Part shown: piece by piece, positions 1 through 11,444 of the stretch | Position numbering within the stretch: position 1 is the first letter of the stretch | Layout of the letters: every line of letters starts with the position of its first letter | The notes under the pieces: generated by a model | What the model was told of the DNA's origin: nothing | Seen by the model: only the letters and a program-made list of their open reading frames with translations | Database searches by the model: none | Assembly (NCBI GenBank): GCA_035610365.1 | Contig: CM069433.1 | Coordinates: 59,758,487-59,822,486, forward strand | DNA: 64,000 nucleotides | DNA from: Aquatica leii | Lineage: Eukaryota; Arthropoda; Insecta; Coleoptera; Lampyridae | Direction: 5' to 3' | Program-made: the position numbers and the translations under genes

Positions 1-592
1 ATTTTTTTTTTAATACTTACAATCTACAATAGTGATGTTACAATGCCAATTTCTTCATCCGATGTTATATTAGATTTAGGCTTAGTAAATTTATTGGTAA
101 TAATGCTAAAGACATCGCCTTAAGGATTGTTATAAATATATTTAATTAATTTTAAACAGTATTTTCAAAAAATCTGATTGTAATATTTAGGTCAATACGC
201 CTTTACTTGTAAATGTCCGAAAAAAGATGTTTTGTATTTGCTTTAAGTAGAAACGTTCTTGTGTATTTACAGACAATCCATAAACTTCTAATTCCCGCGT
301 TCTGCTAATGTCTGTGTCGTTTACCGTTGAGGTTAGCAAATTTTTTAGTGGGCATTGAGCTGTCACAAGCCATATTGATATATTTGTTCAAGTTTGTGTT
401 GATATTTTTTGGGTCGTTAAAAATGCATCCTTAAAATGTCGAAATTAATCTATTGGTGTTTAATTTTCTAATAATCCATAAATATTGGAAAAGGTTCCAT
501 TTTTCAAAACTACACGGCAAAAGGGTAATACAAATTTTAATACAGAAGTGGTCTCCACATCTAAGACTTGCCAAAGATATGTACTTGCGGTT
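1..592. other. AT-rich, no gene seen
   Basis: No coding similarity was recognised on either strand. The minus strand here is where the reverse transcriptase of the adjacent R1-like LINE fragment would lie, but no RT motif could be read. Confidence 0.5.
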
Positions 593-961
593 TTACTTTT
601 GCAAACCATGCGAAAATCTAGTACGGAGCTGTAAAAGTCTCGCGTAAAAGTAGCAGTGTAGCTTTTTTTTTAATAAGACTATGTTGTTGGCAAAAATACT
701 TTCTGGCAGTTCTTGTCCATGTGCGTCCGTGTTAGCACTATTCCATTCTAGAGACTTTGCATTGAAGTCTCTAACAACAACCAGTTCGCAATCGACCAAC
801 TTAATTATAATTTCGAGATTACCGACTTTACGTTTAAACGTGATAAGCGGTTCATTAGGACACAAGGATACAGAAGAAAATAAGAGTTTATTACACTCAA
901 CAATTACAACACTATCTGTCTCTGTGATTAAATTTAAGCTATGGCGATCTTTAAAGCTCAA
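593..961 (-). pseudogene. R1/I-like LINE endonuclease fragment
   Basis: The 122-codon reading frame contains VVVRDFNAKSLEWNSANTD followed by a G-x-E-L and a hydrophobic stretch. This matches the conserved part of the apurinic-type endonuclease of non-LTR retrotransposons (family pattern GDFNAkh..W.s...d.rG..L), in which the Asp and Asn of DFN are catalytic. The Gly before DFN is replaced by Arg. The rest of ORF2, including the reverse transcriptase, is not recognisable, so this is a truncated, inactive copy. Assignment to the R1/I group rests on the DFNAKS..W pattern alone; a Jockey-type element is possible. The ORF1-like tract lies upstream on the same strand, as expected for a LINE. Confidence 0.6.
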
Positions 962-1188
962 AACAAAGCCTCATAAAGATTATCCTTAAGAATTCAGAAT
1001 TTTTTTATCTTGGGCTCAGTTACAATTAAAACATTATTTTTTATTTTTGTCGCCGTGGTACTAGGTTGTAGTTTCATCATTGTAAAATTTTAAATTTATA
1101 ATGGATAAAATAAAGTTCCTAACAATTTCTACAAATAATTTTAAAGTCTGTTAATCATAAGATACCTGTAACAAAATCAATGCAAAAG

Positions 1189-1620
1189 TCATTGCTGGCG
1201 AAAAACCCCTTTGGCTGTATTTAACGCAAAACTGTGTTTCACGCTTGATATATGCCATGGTGAAGGTTCTTCATCAACGCAAAGTCTGATATGTCCCCAG
1301 TGTTTCTCCTTACAATTACTAGTGCCACGGTCGATGCTCGACCATTTATAACTTATCGATTTCGACCGATTGCATAAGGTAACCCTAAATCTGATTCCGT
1401 TTCTATCAATTACCAAATTAAACGTGTTAGTATTTGCTTCTATTTTGGCGAAAAACTTTTGGAAGACTCTCTTACGATTGCAATTAATTTTATAGTCTTT
1501 CTTCGATTTCTCCGGTTAAGCCTTGATTGATTAATTTCGTAACTTCAGCTCTCGTTACCGTCTCATCTAGATCTCTGACGACCACGGTTTTAAAATGAGA
1601 GTCACCTTCTCTTATGTGAC
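1189..1620 (-). pseudogene. R1-like LINE ORF1 (gag-like) remnant
   Basis: On the minus strand near 1545-1610 one frame reads TVVVRDLDETVTRAEVTKLI, resembling the segment of R1-type ORF1 proteins that precedes the zinc knuckles. Further down, at 1189-1416, the frame holds a Cys/His-rich stretch (C-N-R-S..., then D-R-G-T-S-N-C-K-E-K-H-W-G-H-I-R-L-C). This looks like degenerate CCHC knuckles with the DRS-type linker seen in such proteins. The two parts are in different frames with stops between them. The order ORF1 then endonuclease (593-961) on one strand supports one decayed LINE. The call is tentative because the knuckle spacing is not canonical. Confidence 0.4.
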
Positions 1621-3875
1621 ACAGTATATATTTACCTTAACGTTAGTAGGTTTAAATACAGCCTCAAGAGTTTTGTTAACGTTGTTTTTATTAATAATTT
1701 CGTTCGTTTCAAACAGAATGCAGATTTCATCAATACTTTTTTTTGAAATAGTTTTTAATTTTAACTAAGAGATTTTGGACATTGCAGTATCTACTAGATT
1801 TTACAAGATCATTGGCATATTCACCAAGAATCTTATAACCCGTACCTTAAATTTCATGCCTAAATCATTCTTAAAGACATCTGCATCTTTGTACGCATTT
1901 ATAACGTTGTCGACTTTACTTTTTTTGTTGTAAATATATTTAATTCTGTCGTATTGTTAAAACATATATTTATCTGTGTCTGATAAAACACCTTCGTTTT
2001 TAATTAAATGACCACTATCAAGCTCGTTACTTGGTACCTTAATAGAGATAGCATAAGCTAGATTAGAATTTTTCCACGGCGTTCCTTCACAAAAAGTGAC
2101 GTTTCTATAGCACTTAGGTATCCAATCCTTCTGGCATACTGCTTAAGTGCTATCCGACTATACAGTATTATTTAATTTTCCGTAATTTTCTTAACAATGC
2201 TGTATTTATTAATGGATTCGGATTCATACTTATTGCACTAAAACCGGTCTTGGATTTCCCCATCCGTTTCCAAGTTCGACAAAAAATTATTATTATATTA
2301 TTAGTCACGTTTTCTTTAAACTTATAATACATATTATACTTCAAATAATTTTTCTGAAAATTAATTTAACACCTAATTTATTCGAAGTGTTACTTCCATT
2401 AATTGTTTTTAAATTTGTATGCTTACTGTTACGTTATTAATTTTAGAATCGATTTAATGCGTCTTTATTTTTCAGTTGTAAAAAGTATGCTGAATCAAAC
2501 AAAATATTCGTATTTTTATTATGAACGCATATCCATTGTATTTGACAAAATATAAGATTTGTTATAAAGGTACGTATTAAACTCAATTGATTTCTAAGTA
2601 TTTTCTTGTACATTTTAATATGTAAGCTATATATCTTAGGGATCAGTTAAGAAAACAGCAATTTGTTTTCTAATATGTCAGGAAACGAGAAAAGCAAATC
2701 CCCAGAGATTCTTAACGATATAAATATAGGAACGCTATTAAGATTTTCTGTATACTACGTACATATGGATTAGGAATTTTAACGCTGATTTACTAATATC
2801 AACCTAAAAAAGGCGGATTACTGTGTTACAATTTTTACTCGTGTTACAGTTTAATCTAAGTTTCATTCTTAATTTAATTTGTACTAGCGTTGATAGCCTT
2901 AAAATATGTTTATAAGTAAATTAGTAATGTAATTTATTGTAAAAAATTGCTGCCTAAGTAAAATACACGTGTAATAAAATCATTTCTTTACAACCCACGT
3001 ATAGTATGCGAAAAGTCTTTAACTTTAACGTTGTCCGTCTGAACTCAACAAAGTGGCAAATGCATTGAGTTGAAGGGAAGGAATAAGAATAAGCTTTGAA
3101 ATAGTTTTCTTTATATAACCGTGCGTGATGGAAATTTCTATTATTAGAAATACAATTTAAAAAAATAGTATTGGAGATTTAAAATAGTATAATAAAATGA
3201 AATTTTTAGATAAAAGAACAAACCTTTCACATAATTTTACACTTTAAATGTTACGTTTACGTATAATATAGTTTTTATGTTAGAAGTTTATTAAATAAAA
3301 ATAAGTAAACCGTAGCGCTTTTAAATGGGTCTTAATTCAGTTCTTTCTATATCAATATATTACAATTTAACTCTTTTTGCTTACTTTTTTTTATTTGTAG
3401 ATTTTTATTTAATTGCATACTAGTAGGTACTTACGTTTTTACTACACTTTTAGCAAAAGAATACTACGTACATTAAATAAAAATTACCTTTTTATTTTAT
3501 AGCAATAAAAATTTTTTAATATTTTGTTTTTGAGTATTGGTGTGGTTCGCAAAAATAGTAAATAACGGTACATTTAAGTTTATATTCCTTTTGATATAAA
3601 CGACTAATGCCTGTATTCATAAAAGCAAATTATATATATAATCGAACATTTTCTGGTAATCGCAGTTAAAATAACTCACTACAAACATTTTCGTATCCAT
3701 AAACAACGATTATACGTAACTTGCAGTTAAATCCGACATTAAACTAATGGCCGATATTTCTCGGATTCTATTATTTAAGTCGACATTTGTCTAATTTTTT
3801 GACAGTTTGTAAGGTTATGTTTACAATTGATATACATACACTGTCATAAGGCGACTTGTAGTAAATTACTTTGGT
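1621..3875. other. AT-rich, no identified gene
   Basis: Minus-strand frames at about 1800-2280 contain protein-like stretches of modest length (for example one with KVPSNELDSGHLIKNEG) that I cannot assign. They may be more of the LINE. From 2300 to 3875 nothing coding was seen. Confidence 0.4.
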
Positions 3876-4697
3876 ATGTTTGAAGAAAAGATGTCATCTT
3901 CATCAGAATATTCAGATTCATCAAAATCATCAACATCAGATTCTGATGATAGTTTTATCGAAAACGTCTTATTGGCTGTGCCAAGACCGAAAGTGTAGAA
4001 AAAAATAGAAATTATCCTTTACAAATATATGATGATTATGAGTTTAAACAACGATATAGGCTAGAGAAGGAAACGGTTATTGAAATTGCTGAAATTATTG
4101 GCCATCAATTGGAAAGCGCAACTCTATGGAAGCAACCATTCATGGCAATGTGTTAGCAGAACTATTCCTGTAGTTACTTGAGCTTTGGCATCTTTGCATG
4201 AAGAATTTATTACCATGCCAAGAACAGATCAGACCCGACGTAAAACTCAGTTGGATTTCTATAACATAAGCAAATTTTCATGTGTTATTGGAGGAGTAAA
4301 CGGCACACATATAAGAAGAACAGAAAGAGTTGGTTTTTATATAATGTGCAATGTGTTTGTGACAAAAAGCTAAAATTTTTGCACATAATTGCAAGATGAC
4401 TTAGCTCCGTACACGATGCAACCATTTTTTATGATTTCCTATTGCTAGCGGGTTTAGGATATGTATTAAAACAATATATATATATTAACACCAGTATTAA
4501 ACCCTAACACAATGCATAAACAACGACACAATGAATCACATATTAAAACAAGCAATATTATTGAATATGCATTTGGTGTTTGGAAAAGAAGATTTCCTTA
4601 TCTGTCGGTAGGAATGAGATTTAAAAATGAAACAGTACTACAAATTATTACTGCTACAGCCGTTCTACACGATTTATGTATTATTTTAAAAAATTAA
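3876..4697 (+). pseudogene. PIF/Harbinger (HARBI1-like) nuclease pseudogene
   Basis: A Ser/Asp-rich start (ATG at 3876) leads, after a stop near 3997, into a frame with DDYEFKQRYRLEKETVIEIA, the usual N-terminal pattern of HARBI1-like nucleases. After further frame breaks come VIGGVNGTHI (family: GaIDGTHI, the first catalytic Asp here changed to Asn), VFVTKS / CDKKLKF, SVHDATIF (family: GSvHDa.if, second catalytic Asp) and, at 4512-4697, NIIEYAFGVWKRRFPYLSVG (third acidic residue and the R/K-RFP motif), ending in AVLHDLC (family AVLHN). Motif order and spacing are those of a DDE PIF/Harbinger transposase of about 350 residues. Several frameshifts, stops and the D-to-N change make it inactive. 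It converges on the Myb/SANT gene downstream, a typical arrangement in this superfamily. Confidence 0.85.
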
Positions 4698-5063
4698 CTG
4701 TCACATGAACTACCTTCAATTGAACAAGTCAACCTTAATTTAAACGAAAATATTTTTCACAAAAATGTTAACAATAATATACATACAAACTTTTAAATAC
4801 AGTGCAACAAAAATTTCCATTAAACTGTATTTATTAGATTTTAATATAATTACAAATTGTTAATTGCTTTTTTAATTCACTTTTTTTTTATTGAACTTTC
4901 TGCATCAGCAATGTTTCTTTAAAAAAAATATCTTCCGATTTTCTTCGTTGTCTTTTTTCTTTCTTGCCCATTCTTGCTTCTTAAGCATTACTTCTTTCTG
5001 TTTTATCTTAGTTCTTCTTGTTTTATTTTCAGTTCCCTTTTTTTAAATTCTATATCTAGATTT

Positions 5064-5781
5064 TTATTTGTCGTTTTGTATTTGATAGTTTTCTAATTTG
5101 CTATAAACAATGGCTGCAGATTTTCTTTTGTTAACTCTCACATTGCTTCCTGTTGCTACATGTTCTTCTAAATCAGTAGTAAAAGGTAACTCAATAATAT
5201 CTACCGGAGTATCGATGCAAATGACAGGTTCGTTATCAGTTTCATTATCTAAACAATTAACAGGATTCTCAATGGCAACAGACATCGTACCATCTGTATT
5301 GTGAATTGTTTCTTTGATATCTATGGGTATAGGTTCCATAGTGTAGTATTGTGAAATACTGTCGAACGCATTGTCTTCACGGCGAAGCTACTATTTTAAT
5401 CAAATTCAGCCTATAACAATAAATATTTGATTAATTCTCAACTACAGCATTTTGTTTTAACTTCCAACACAAAATAGCTATGCTTAGGTATATGCAATTT
5501 AAATATAAGTATTTGTCTTAGCTTATCATCAGCATTTTGCTTTCTTGTCTTTCTTTAAAAATTATCATAGCACGTTTTAAGCCAGCACTCCTTGAAGTCC
5601 CCAAAGCAGACGCATTGGATTCGTGGGCAATTCTTTGCCAACAATCATTTTTAGCTGTTACTGTTGATGCATCAGTCTTTTTATTTTTAACAATAACAAT
5701 AAATTTTGAAACTAAATGTATTAGTAAACTAACTTTATTATCCTAAAAGTTTTTTCTCTTCTGCCGCTTAATTGAATTCAT
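5064..5781 (-). pseudogene. Harbinger accessory Myb/SANT-like DNA-binding protein, broken
   Basis: From an ATG at 5781 the minus strand reads MNSIKRQKRKNF, then a stop, then a tract with FIVIVKNKKTDASTVTAKN, CWQRIAHESNA and LKRAMIIFKERQES. This is the three-helix Myb/SANT-like (Myb_DNA-bind_5 type) domain that accompanies PIF/Harbinger transposases and helps target DNA. The C-terminal part (5339-5064) is an acidic stretch ending in a basic segment, NVRVNKRKSAAIVYSKLENY. About 200 bp between the two parts is non-coding, either an intron or decay. An in-frame stop sits in the Myb domain. Divergence from the usual length of about 250 residues cannot be judged because of the break. Confidence 0.7.
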
Positions 5782-7711
5782 TTTACATGAAAATAAAAAT
5801 ACAATACCACATAACAATAACTAACAACAAATAACAAAAGACAGATAAAACAATAATAACAAGAGAGAGAATATTTATATGAGCATAAGAAAGTTTTAAA
5901 TAGTATATTACATTACAAGACTTGTAGGTAACGTTTTACATGCGATAATAAGTGTTAATTCCACGACTATGAAAAATGTTTTACAACCCCGGTCAAAAAC
6001 AGAAAATAAACAAATTAATTGAAATGTTAGTCCAGTAATTTGATTAATATCAAAACAGTGTCAAACAAATAATTGAAATTAACTATGGCTATAATTTACA
6101 AGTCCTTTATTTTAAAAGTATTTCAAATTTATTATCGCATTAGGGTCTTAATAACGGTCATTAGTTTGCTAAAACCATATTGCAAATTACGTTTGCTAGG
6201 CAACAACAGTATTAGGAATAAATAAAATAATTGTTTTTTTAAAGCCGCACGTTGTTTTCTGTAACGCTAACTTTTTCATGCAAATCTCACTTATAAGAAT
6301 TTTACACAATGTTCTGTCTGTAGATAAAAATCCAAATATATAAATATTTTTATTTCCGCATAACGCCGTTTATTATTGCATGTTCTCTGTGCCAGCATAG
6401 TAAAAAATCTCTAAACTAGCACATCGTTATTGTTCTTGGATCTAATATAAACACGCTTTACTTGTCTAAACACTCCAAACTTAGATTCATCACTTAGTCA
6501 TCCACCGTTCAAGTTTTGTGTCGGCCTCTAACGTAACTGTTTTTGTCAGTTAAACTAAACTAATAGCAAGTTTCTCCCTGCAACACGATCATAAAGGTTT
6601 ATATCCTTTAATTTCCGTTTTAATGCAGTAACCGAAATTTTCCTTTCTCAATTGCGGTTTACTTTGGTGGCAACTTTGTGAGTAGAAAGTCTTTTACGTT
6701 TACTCAAAAATTTTGTTAATTTATTGTCAATTATTTGCGAACGTTCTGGAGTCGCTATACTTTCCGTATCTCGATAGTTCAGAACGATATCACCCACGGT
6801 TAATTTCTTGGTTTTTGATTTTTTTTCATATTAAAAGACGTTTTTGATAAACAAAAACAATTATAATCACACGTTTTTTTTGACGTGTTGGTTTTCCTTT
6901 ACGTATTGTGAGAATTTTTAGTTCGCTAATTGAATTACTTCTAAAACTAATTTTAGATCTGCACACACCAATGCTTATAGATATACTAAAATTGTTACAT
7001 ACTTTTTAGTGCATCTTAGATGAAAATGTTATTTACATATTTTAACAATAAACGTCGCTTTCAATGATAATTTCTGCAGATTTTCAAATTATCTAGATAA
7101 GATTGAAAAATTTGCCTCTTGGTAATACATACTGGAGTTACCGATCAAATTAATGATTCCTTCTTGTCGGAGGCAACAAGTGCTTATAATTAACACTTCA
7201 TCAGATCGCTCCTTTATTTGGTTAGAAATATATATAAATAGAATGTAAATAACTAACAAACATCAAAAACAGAAGTCAATAGAAGAGCAAAAAACTAACC
7301 AGCTATTAATGCTAATTGTAAACATTTTGTTTTCATAATATAAAATTAAAAACACAAAATATGTTTTATTAAACTAAATGGGGTAAATGACAAAATATTA
7401 GAACTTCCCACTGAGTCAAAAAGAATAAACAATGATAATCAAATAATGGGATAATAAAGCAATAATATGAAAACACCTAAAGACACGACATAACATTACA
7501 AGAATGATCAAGGCATTGCAATTTTTGGTAAAGAAATAAACACAAGATAAAAGGCGTATTTGATAAGCAACTAAACGTAATTTGTTTTATCAAGATAGAT
7601 AAAACTGACAGCACTAATTAAACAATTTTTTAATAAAAGTTTAATTGCAGGGACACTAGATTTAAGTTAGTTAAGGTAGAAGATAAGTTAGAAAATAAGT
7701 TAGGTAGTGTG
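5782..7711. other. AT-rich, no gene seen
   Basis: No coding similarity was found. The right end of the Harbinger element probably lies near 5950-6200, but no convincing terminal inverted repeat pair was found by eye. Confidence 0.45.
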
Positions 7712-7713
7712 TA

Positions 7714-7836
7714 CACTGCCTCAAAAAAGTACGCGCGACTGCAAAGTAGGCAACCAAACTTACGTTATAACAAAAGGCCTAGTTAAATTTGACAACATTG
7801 GCGTTGTAGATATTACTTGCAGCGATATTAGCGTAC
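7714..7836 (+). repeat. Tc1-type terminal inverted repeat, left copy
   Basis: After a TA dinucleotide (7712-7713) the sequence begins CACTGCCTCAAAAAAGTA, a Tc1/mariner-type terminus. About 120 bp match the reverse complement of 21371-21501 at roughly 80% identity, including the TA flank on the far side. The open frame over this stretch is incidental. Confidence 0.7.
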
Positions 7837-8619
7837 AAAGAACATGTTTTTTACATGCAAATATTTATCTAAATTATACCCTAAAGTTTAAAATTCTTTT
7901 TCGCCGAGTTTTCTATTTATTTATGTTCTCTACTTAAGTAATTAAAAAATTTTAATTGTTTCTTATGATAAAATTAATAAAATTAAAGTTCCATCCATAG
8001 CTCGAATAATGATAAAGTGTATGCTCAAATATGAAACTATTGTACTAATTAGCCTAAAAGTCTTAATATATCTGGATTAAATTAAAGTCTACATTCAGAT
8101 TTTCTTTGCGAAGGAACTATTATCATTAAAACGTAATTAATGGTCGAACAATAGCAGTATAAGTTCCCATTACTTCTTTTAAATTGTTCGTATAAAAAAT
8201 GAAAGGATACATATATTCCTTTATAAAATCAAGTCTAATTTTTTATACAGAACGCTAAAAAAACTCCAAATAAAATTTGAAAATACATACCTTTGCTGTA
8301 ATTCTAAAAATCACAAAATTATAAAATGCGAAATGCTTTTTTCCGCTTTCTCTTCGTAACATTTAATTTAAGTTTTAACTATTTTGAGGAAATATAAATT
8401 TAATAGTAATGAACTGAAATTTGCAATTTCGTAGTTTGCATTTTTTTTGTGTTAGATTATTATAGTTCCTACTACTTTTTAATTGAAATAATACCTTAGA
8501 TATTGTTATAAATTATACGTAAACACTATTTATTTTACAAGAACAAAACTAGATACAGGAAATCCTGATAAAAAACTTGATTAAAAAAGTATTTATTATT
8601 TTATTTAAATATTTCTATT

Positions 8620-8674
8620 TTACATGTTATAATGGGTGTAATATCCATTATTGGTTATACATTCCCGTAGACGG
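8620..8674 (-). pseudogene. Tc1 transposase, C-terminal end (separated part)
   Basis: Read on the minus strand, codons running away from the left edge of the gypsy LTR give R-L-R-E-C-I-T-N-N-G-Y-Y-T-H-Y and then a stop (8620-8622). This is the typical C-terminal tail of Tc1 transposases (family MP.RL..ci...G..T.Y). It continues the frame interrupted at 17712 on the other side of the retrotransposon, where SMPNR is read. The four bases ACGG at the break occur on both sides. Confidence 0.85.
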
Positions 8675-10563
8675 TGTTACATTCCAAAATTAACACAAAG
8701 TCACTGCCTGCAATGTAGTAACATAAACGGGGGTTGTGCCACTAGCTCAATGGAGACGGGGTGGGTTTTATTTAAAAGTTTCGTGATCGAAATGGATTGA
8801 CTTGTCGAAAACACAAAATCGATAAATAATAATGTCGAAATCAAAGGGCGCCAGGAAGGAGTAAAGCTTAATGGACTAATGACCCTTGCCAACCATAAGT
8901 CCGCTTCTGTAGTATGCACCCCCAATGGACTTACCTTAGAGGGTGCATTTACTAAAATCTAAAATAAACTAATAAAGTTACACACGCGGAGGCCGACGGA
9001 ATTAAAAGCTCTTTACAATTTAATAATTTAACATTTATTTGAACGAAATAAAACAAAATGAATAAAATAAAATAATTGAATTGAAATTGACAAAATTAAT
9101 CACACAAAACAGTAGCAAAATAATAGAAAAATTACTTGAATGCACGTTAGATCAAAACAAATTTACAGTTAATGGAATAAAATACACAAACAAAATTATA
9201 AAATACACAATACAGAATTTTAAAGAAATAAACAGCACAAATTAATCAAACTAAAACATCTATGATCACGGCCGTGTGTGTCGATATAATTTAAAAACAA
9301 AATGAAATAAACTTATAAACTAATTTATATATATATAATTTGAATCGATAATTCGGTCCCGTTTAATAAATTTTAAACTTGGGATAAAACAGTACCGTAA
9401 AATACGGTCAATAATTAGTTACATTAACGATAACTTCGAGACACTTGTAATTTTTAATTGAAAATTCAAAGCTTTTAACACTTAATCGCGTAAACGTAAA
9501 TTTCACATATGAATAGATGGTGCAAAATAAATACCTTGATTTACTCGAAGACGGGCTTTTGGTTAGCGTAGGCCAGCAGAACGTCCAGGACCTCGATAGG
9601 GTACCAAATCCAGATGAATAAATTTACCAACGGAAGAATTATTATTGATCCGCCTCCAAGGGAAAGATATGAGATTGCGAAACAAACTCACGCACAAAAT
9701 TCACTTAACGAAACATGCGATATTAATTAGGAAAACAGTGATCTCCATGAACCGTAATTACGAAAAAGGAAAGTTTTATTTTCCACTAAAGCATCACTGT
9801 ACCATTTTCACTTACTTCCGCGGTAACTACTATAAAAGGTGAATTACCACCTGCGTTAACTACATTCTGACGTCTGCCAATCAGCTAACTTCCCACCCCC
9901 TCAGTTACCAAACACACGTCTATATATCAACTTTCGTCGACTGCCCTTTCCACCAAGGCTGCGTCCGAAACCTCAACCACCAAAATACTCTCGCGAAGAA
10001 GTGCAATAAAGAGGCAAACAGTACTTATTACGTCATATTTATATAATTAGGACACAGCGTTTCGCTTGTACGTGAAACTGTCAATTTGACAAACTATTAT
10101 ATTACAAGAATTTAAACTGCCTAATAAATTAAGATAATGACTTAATTTTTCCACGTAATCTAAACGTTTGACATATAAAGAAATTCAAGTACGAATGTAC
10201 TCGAACAAAGAACTCCTAAACCAACTTAAAATAAACAAACGGCGAAAATAGATTTAATTACGATTATATCTCAGAAGGAAAACATAACTCACAACTGGAA
10301 TTTTTCAACAATCCAAGTGAAACATTCAATAAGCAAAATCACTTGAAATCAGATGGTTTTACAGCGTAACAAAATACAAAACTTTATCAACAATTTACAT
10401 TGTAACTCTGAATTAAAAATCGTAAAATAACTTATTAAACTCAATCCAAAAAGTACATTAAAACAACTTCAAAATACATTAAATGAAAAAAACGTCAATC
10501 GAAATACTGGGTCCGTTACCAAACATTACTCAATCAAGCAATCGATTTTAAACGATGGTTACA
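8675..10563 (-). repeat. Gypsy-1 3' LTR
   Basis: The 1889-bp terminal repeat begins TGTTACATTCC and ends GATGGTTACA on the plus strand. It is nearly identical to 15829-17711. An alternating AT stretch near 9318-9340 may act as a TATA region, but no promoter can be assigned from sequence alone. Confidence 0.95.
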
Positions 10564-10573
10564 CCTCCCCTAC
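10564..10573 (-). promoter_or_regulatory. Polypurine tract of gypsy-1
   Basis: The minus strand reads GTAGGGGAGG directly before the 3' LTR, the position and composition expected of the primer for plus-strand DNA synthesis. Confidence 0.85.
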
Positions 10574-11103
10574 TTAAAGAGGGATTTCTTAAATCACTCT
10601 ATAAGCAATAGAGAAACCCAAAAAAAAACTAAAACTAAACGAAAACCCAAAACAAAACGAAAAACTAAACCTATGGTTCTCGCGATCTCGCAATCATCGA
10701 GAACCCCTAACGAAACTAACGGAACGAAAACCTAAACGATAAGAAGGGTAGCATATGTTTGGGTTCGACACAGATCACTCGATGCTGCACAATAGAAGAG
10801 GGCGCGCTGCGCTTCACGAAATCCGCGCATTGCGTTTTTCCCACAACTACTGCCCTCACCGAGCGATGGCACCTAGCCACAAACACTACAGAAATAAAAG
10901 ATAAGGACAGACAAGATAGCAGAAGAAAGAAAAACGGAAATAAAAGAACCGTTGTTTAGTCGCCTCTTACGACAAGTGGTGTCCCCACTGTAGAGAAATA
11001 TTCTTAGTCCGTCTCTACACGGAACCCAAAAACGAAACTAACTAACCTAAATAAACGATAGAACAAAAACAAAGGAAAAAAATCCAAACGGTAAAACCTA
11101 AAA
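10574..11103 (-). other. Gypsy-1 3' untranslated region
   Basis: This is the stretch between the pol stop and the polypurine tract. It is richer in G+C than the LTR and has no frame with recognisable similarity. In particular, no envelope signature (signal peptide, furin site, transmembrane anchor) was seen. Confidence 0.6.
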
Positions 11104-11444
11104 CTATTTATTCCCAGTCGGGTTTAACTTTAAGTCCTTGGCGTTCCATATGCCTTTTGATGCTCCCGTGTCATCAGACAACTCATAGGTCTGATACGAA
11201 ACTTTCCGTTTCACGTAGAACGGACCGATAAACTTAGGTGCCAGTTTGGCCGAGAAATATCGAGATGCATCAGAAAGGACATAATTCTTCCGCCACACTG
11301 TGTCTCCCACCTCAAAGGTGCTGGACGACGACGTAAATCGTAATAATGTTTAGCGCGGACATAAGCGGCATTCAAGCGATTCTTAATGTCGACGTAAACT
11401 TCTCTAAACGCTGGGCCTCTTTCGGCTAAAGGTACGATCGGCAA
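11104..11444 (-). pseudogene. pol: Gypsy-1 integrase C-terminus in shifted frames
   Basis: The main pol frame stops at 11404. The rest of integrase is found in two other frames. 11444-11211 has AFREVYVDIKNRLNAAYVRA and HYYDLRRRP, the helical linker after the catalytic core. 11310-11104 has GDTVWRKNYVLS, KLAPKFIGPFYV and YELSDDTGASKGIWNAKDLK, the SH3-like C-terminal domain (family GD.VW........KL.pk..GPy.i). Two single-nucleotide shifts therefore disrupt an otherwise well-preserved end. With such young LTRs they are either recent mutations or sequencing errors. Confidence 0.85.

Noticed and set aside
3590-6200. Possible Harbinger TIR pair sharing an AAACTAATG-RCCG motif
   Set aside because: Only about 12 loosely matching bases with no target duplication, too weak to annotate.
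7100-7210. CTGATGAAGTG...CAC on the minus strand, resembling a hammerhead start
   Set aside because: The second core box (GAAA) is absent after the stem and no PLE coding sequence is nearby.
7707-7937. 76-codon open frame
   Set aside because: It lies over the Tc1-type terminal repeat shared with 21371-21501 and has no protein similarity.
10759-10959. Open frame opposite the gypsy-1 3' untranslated region, considered as an antisense or env-like gene
   Set aside because: Wrong strand for the element, with no signal peptide or membrane segment.
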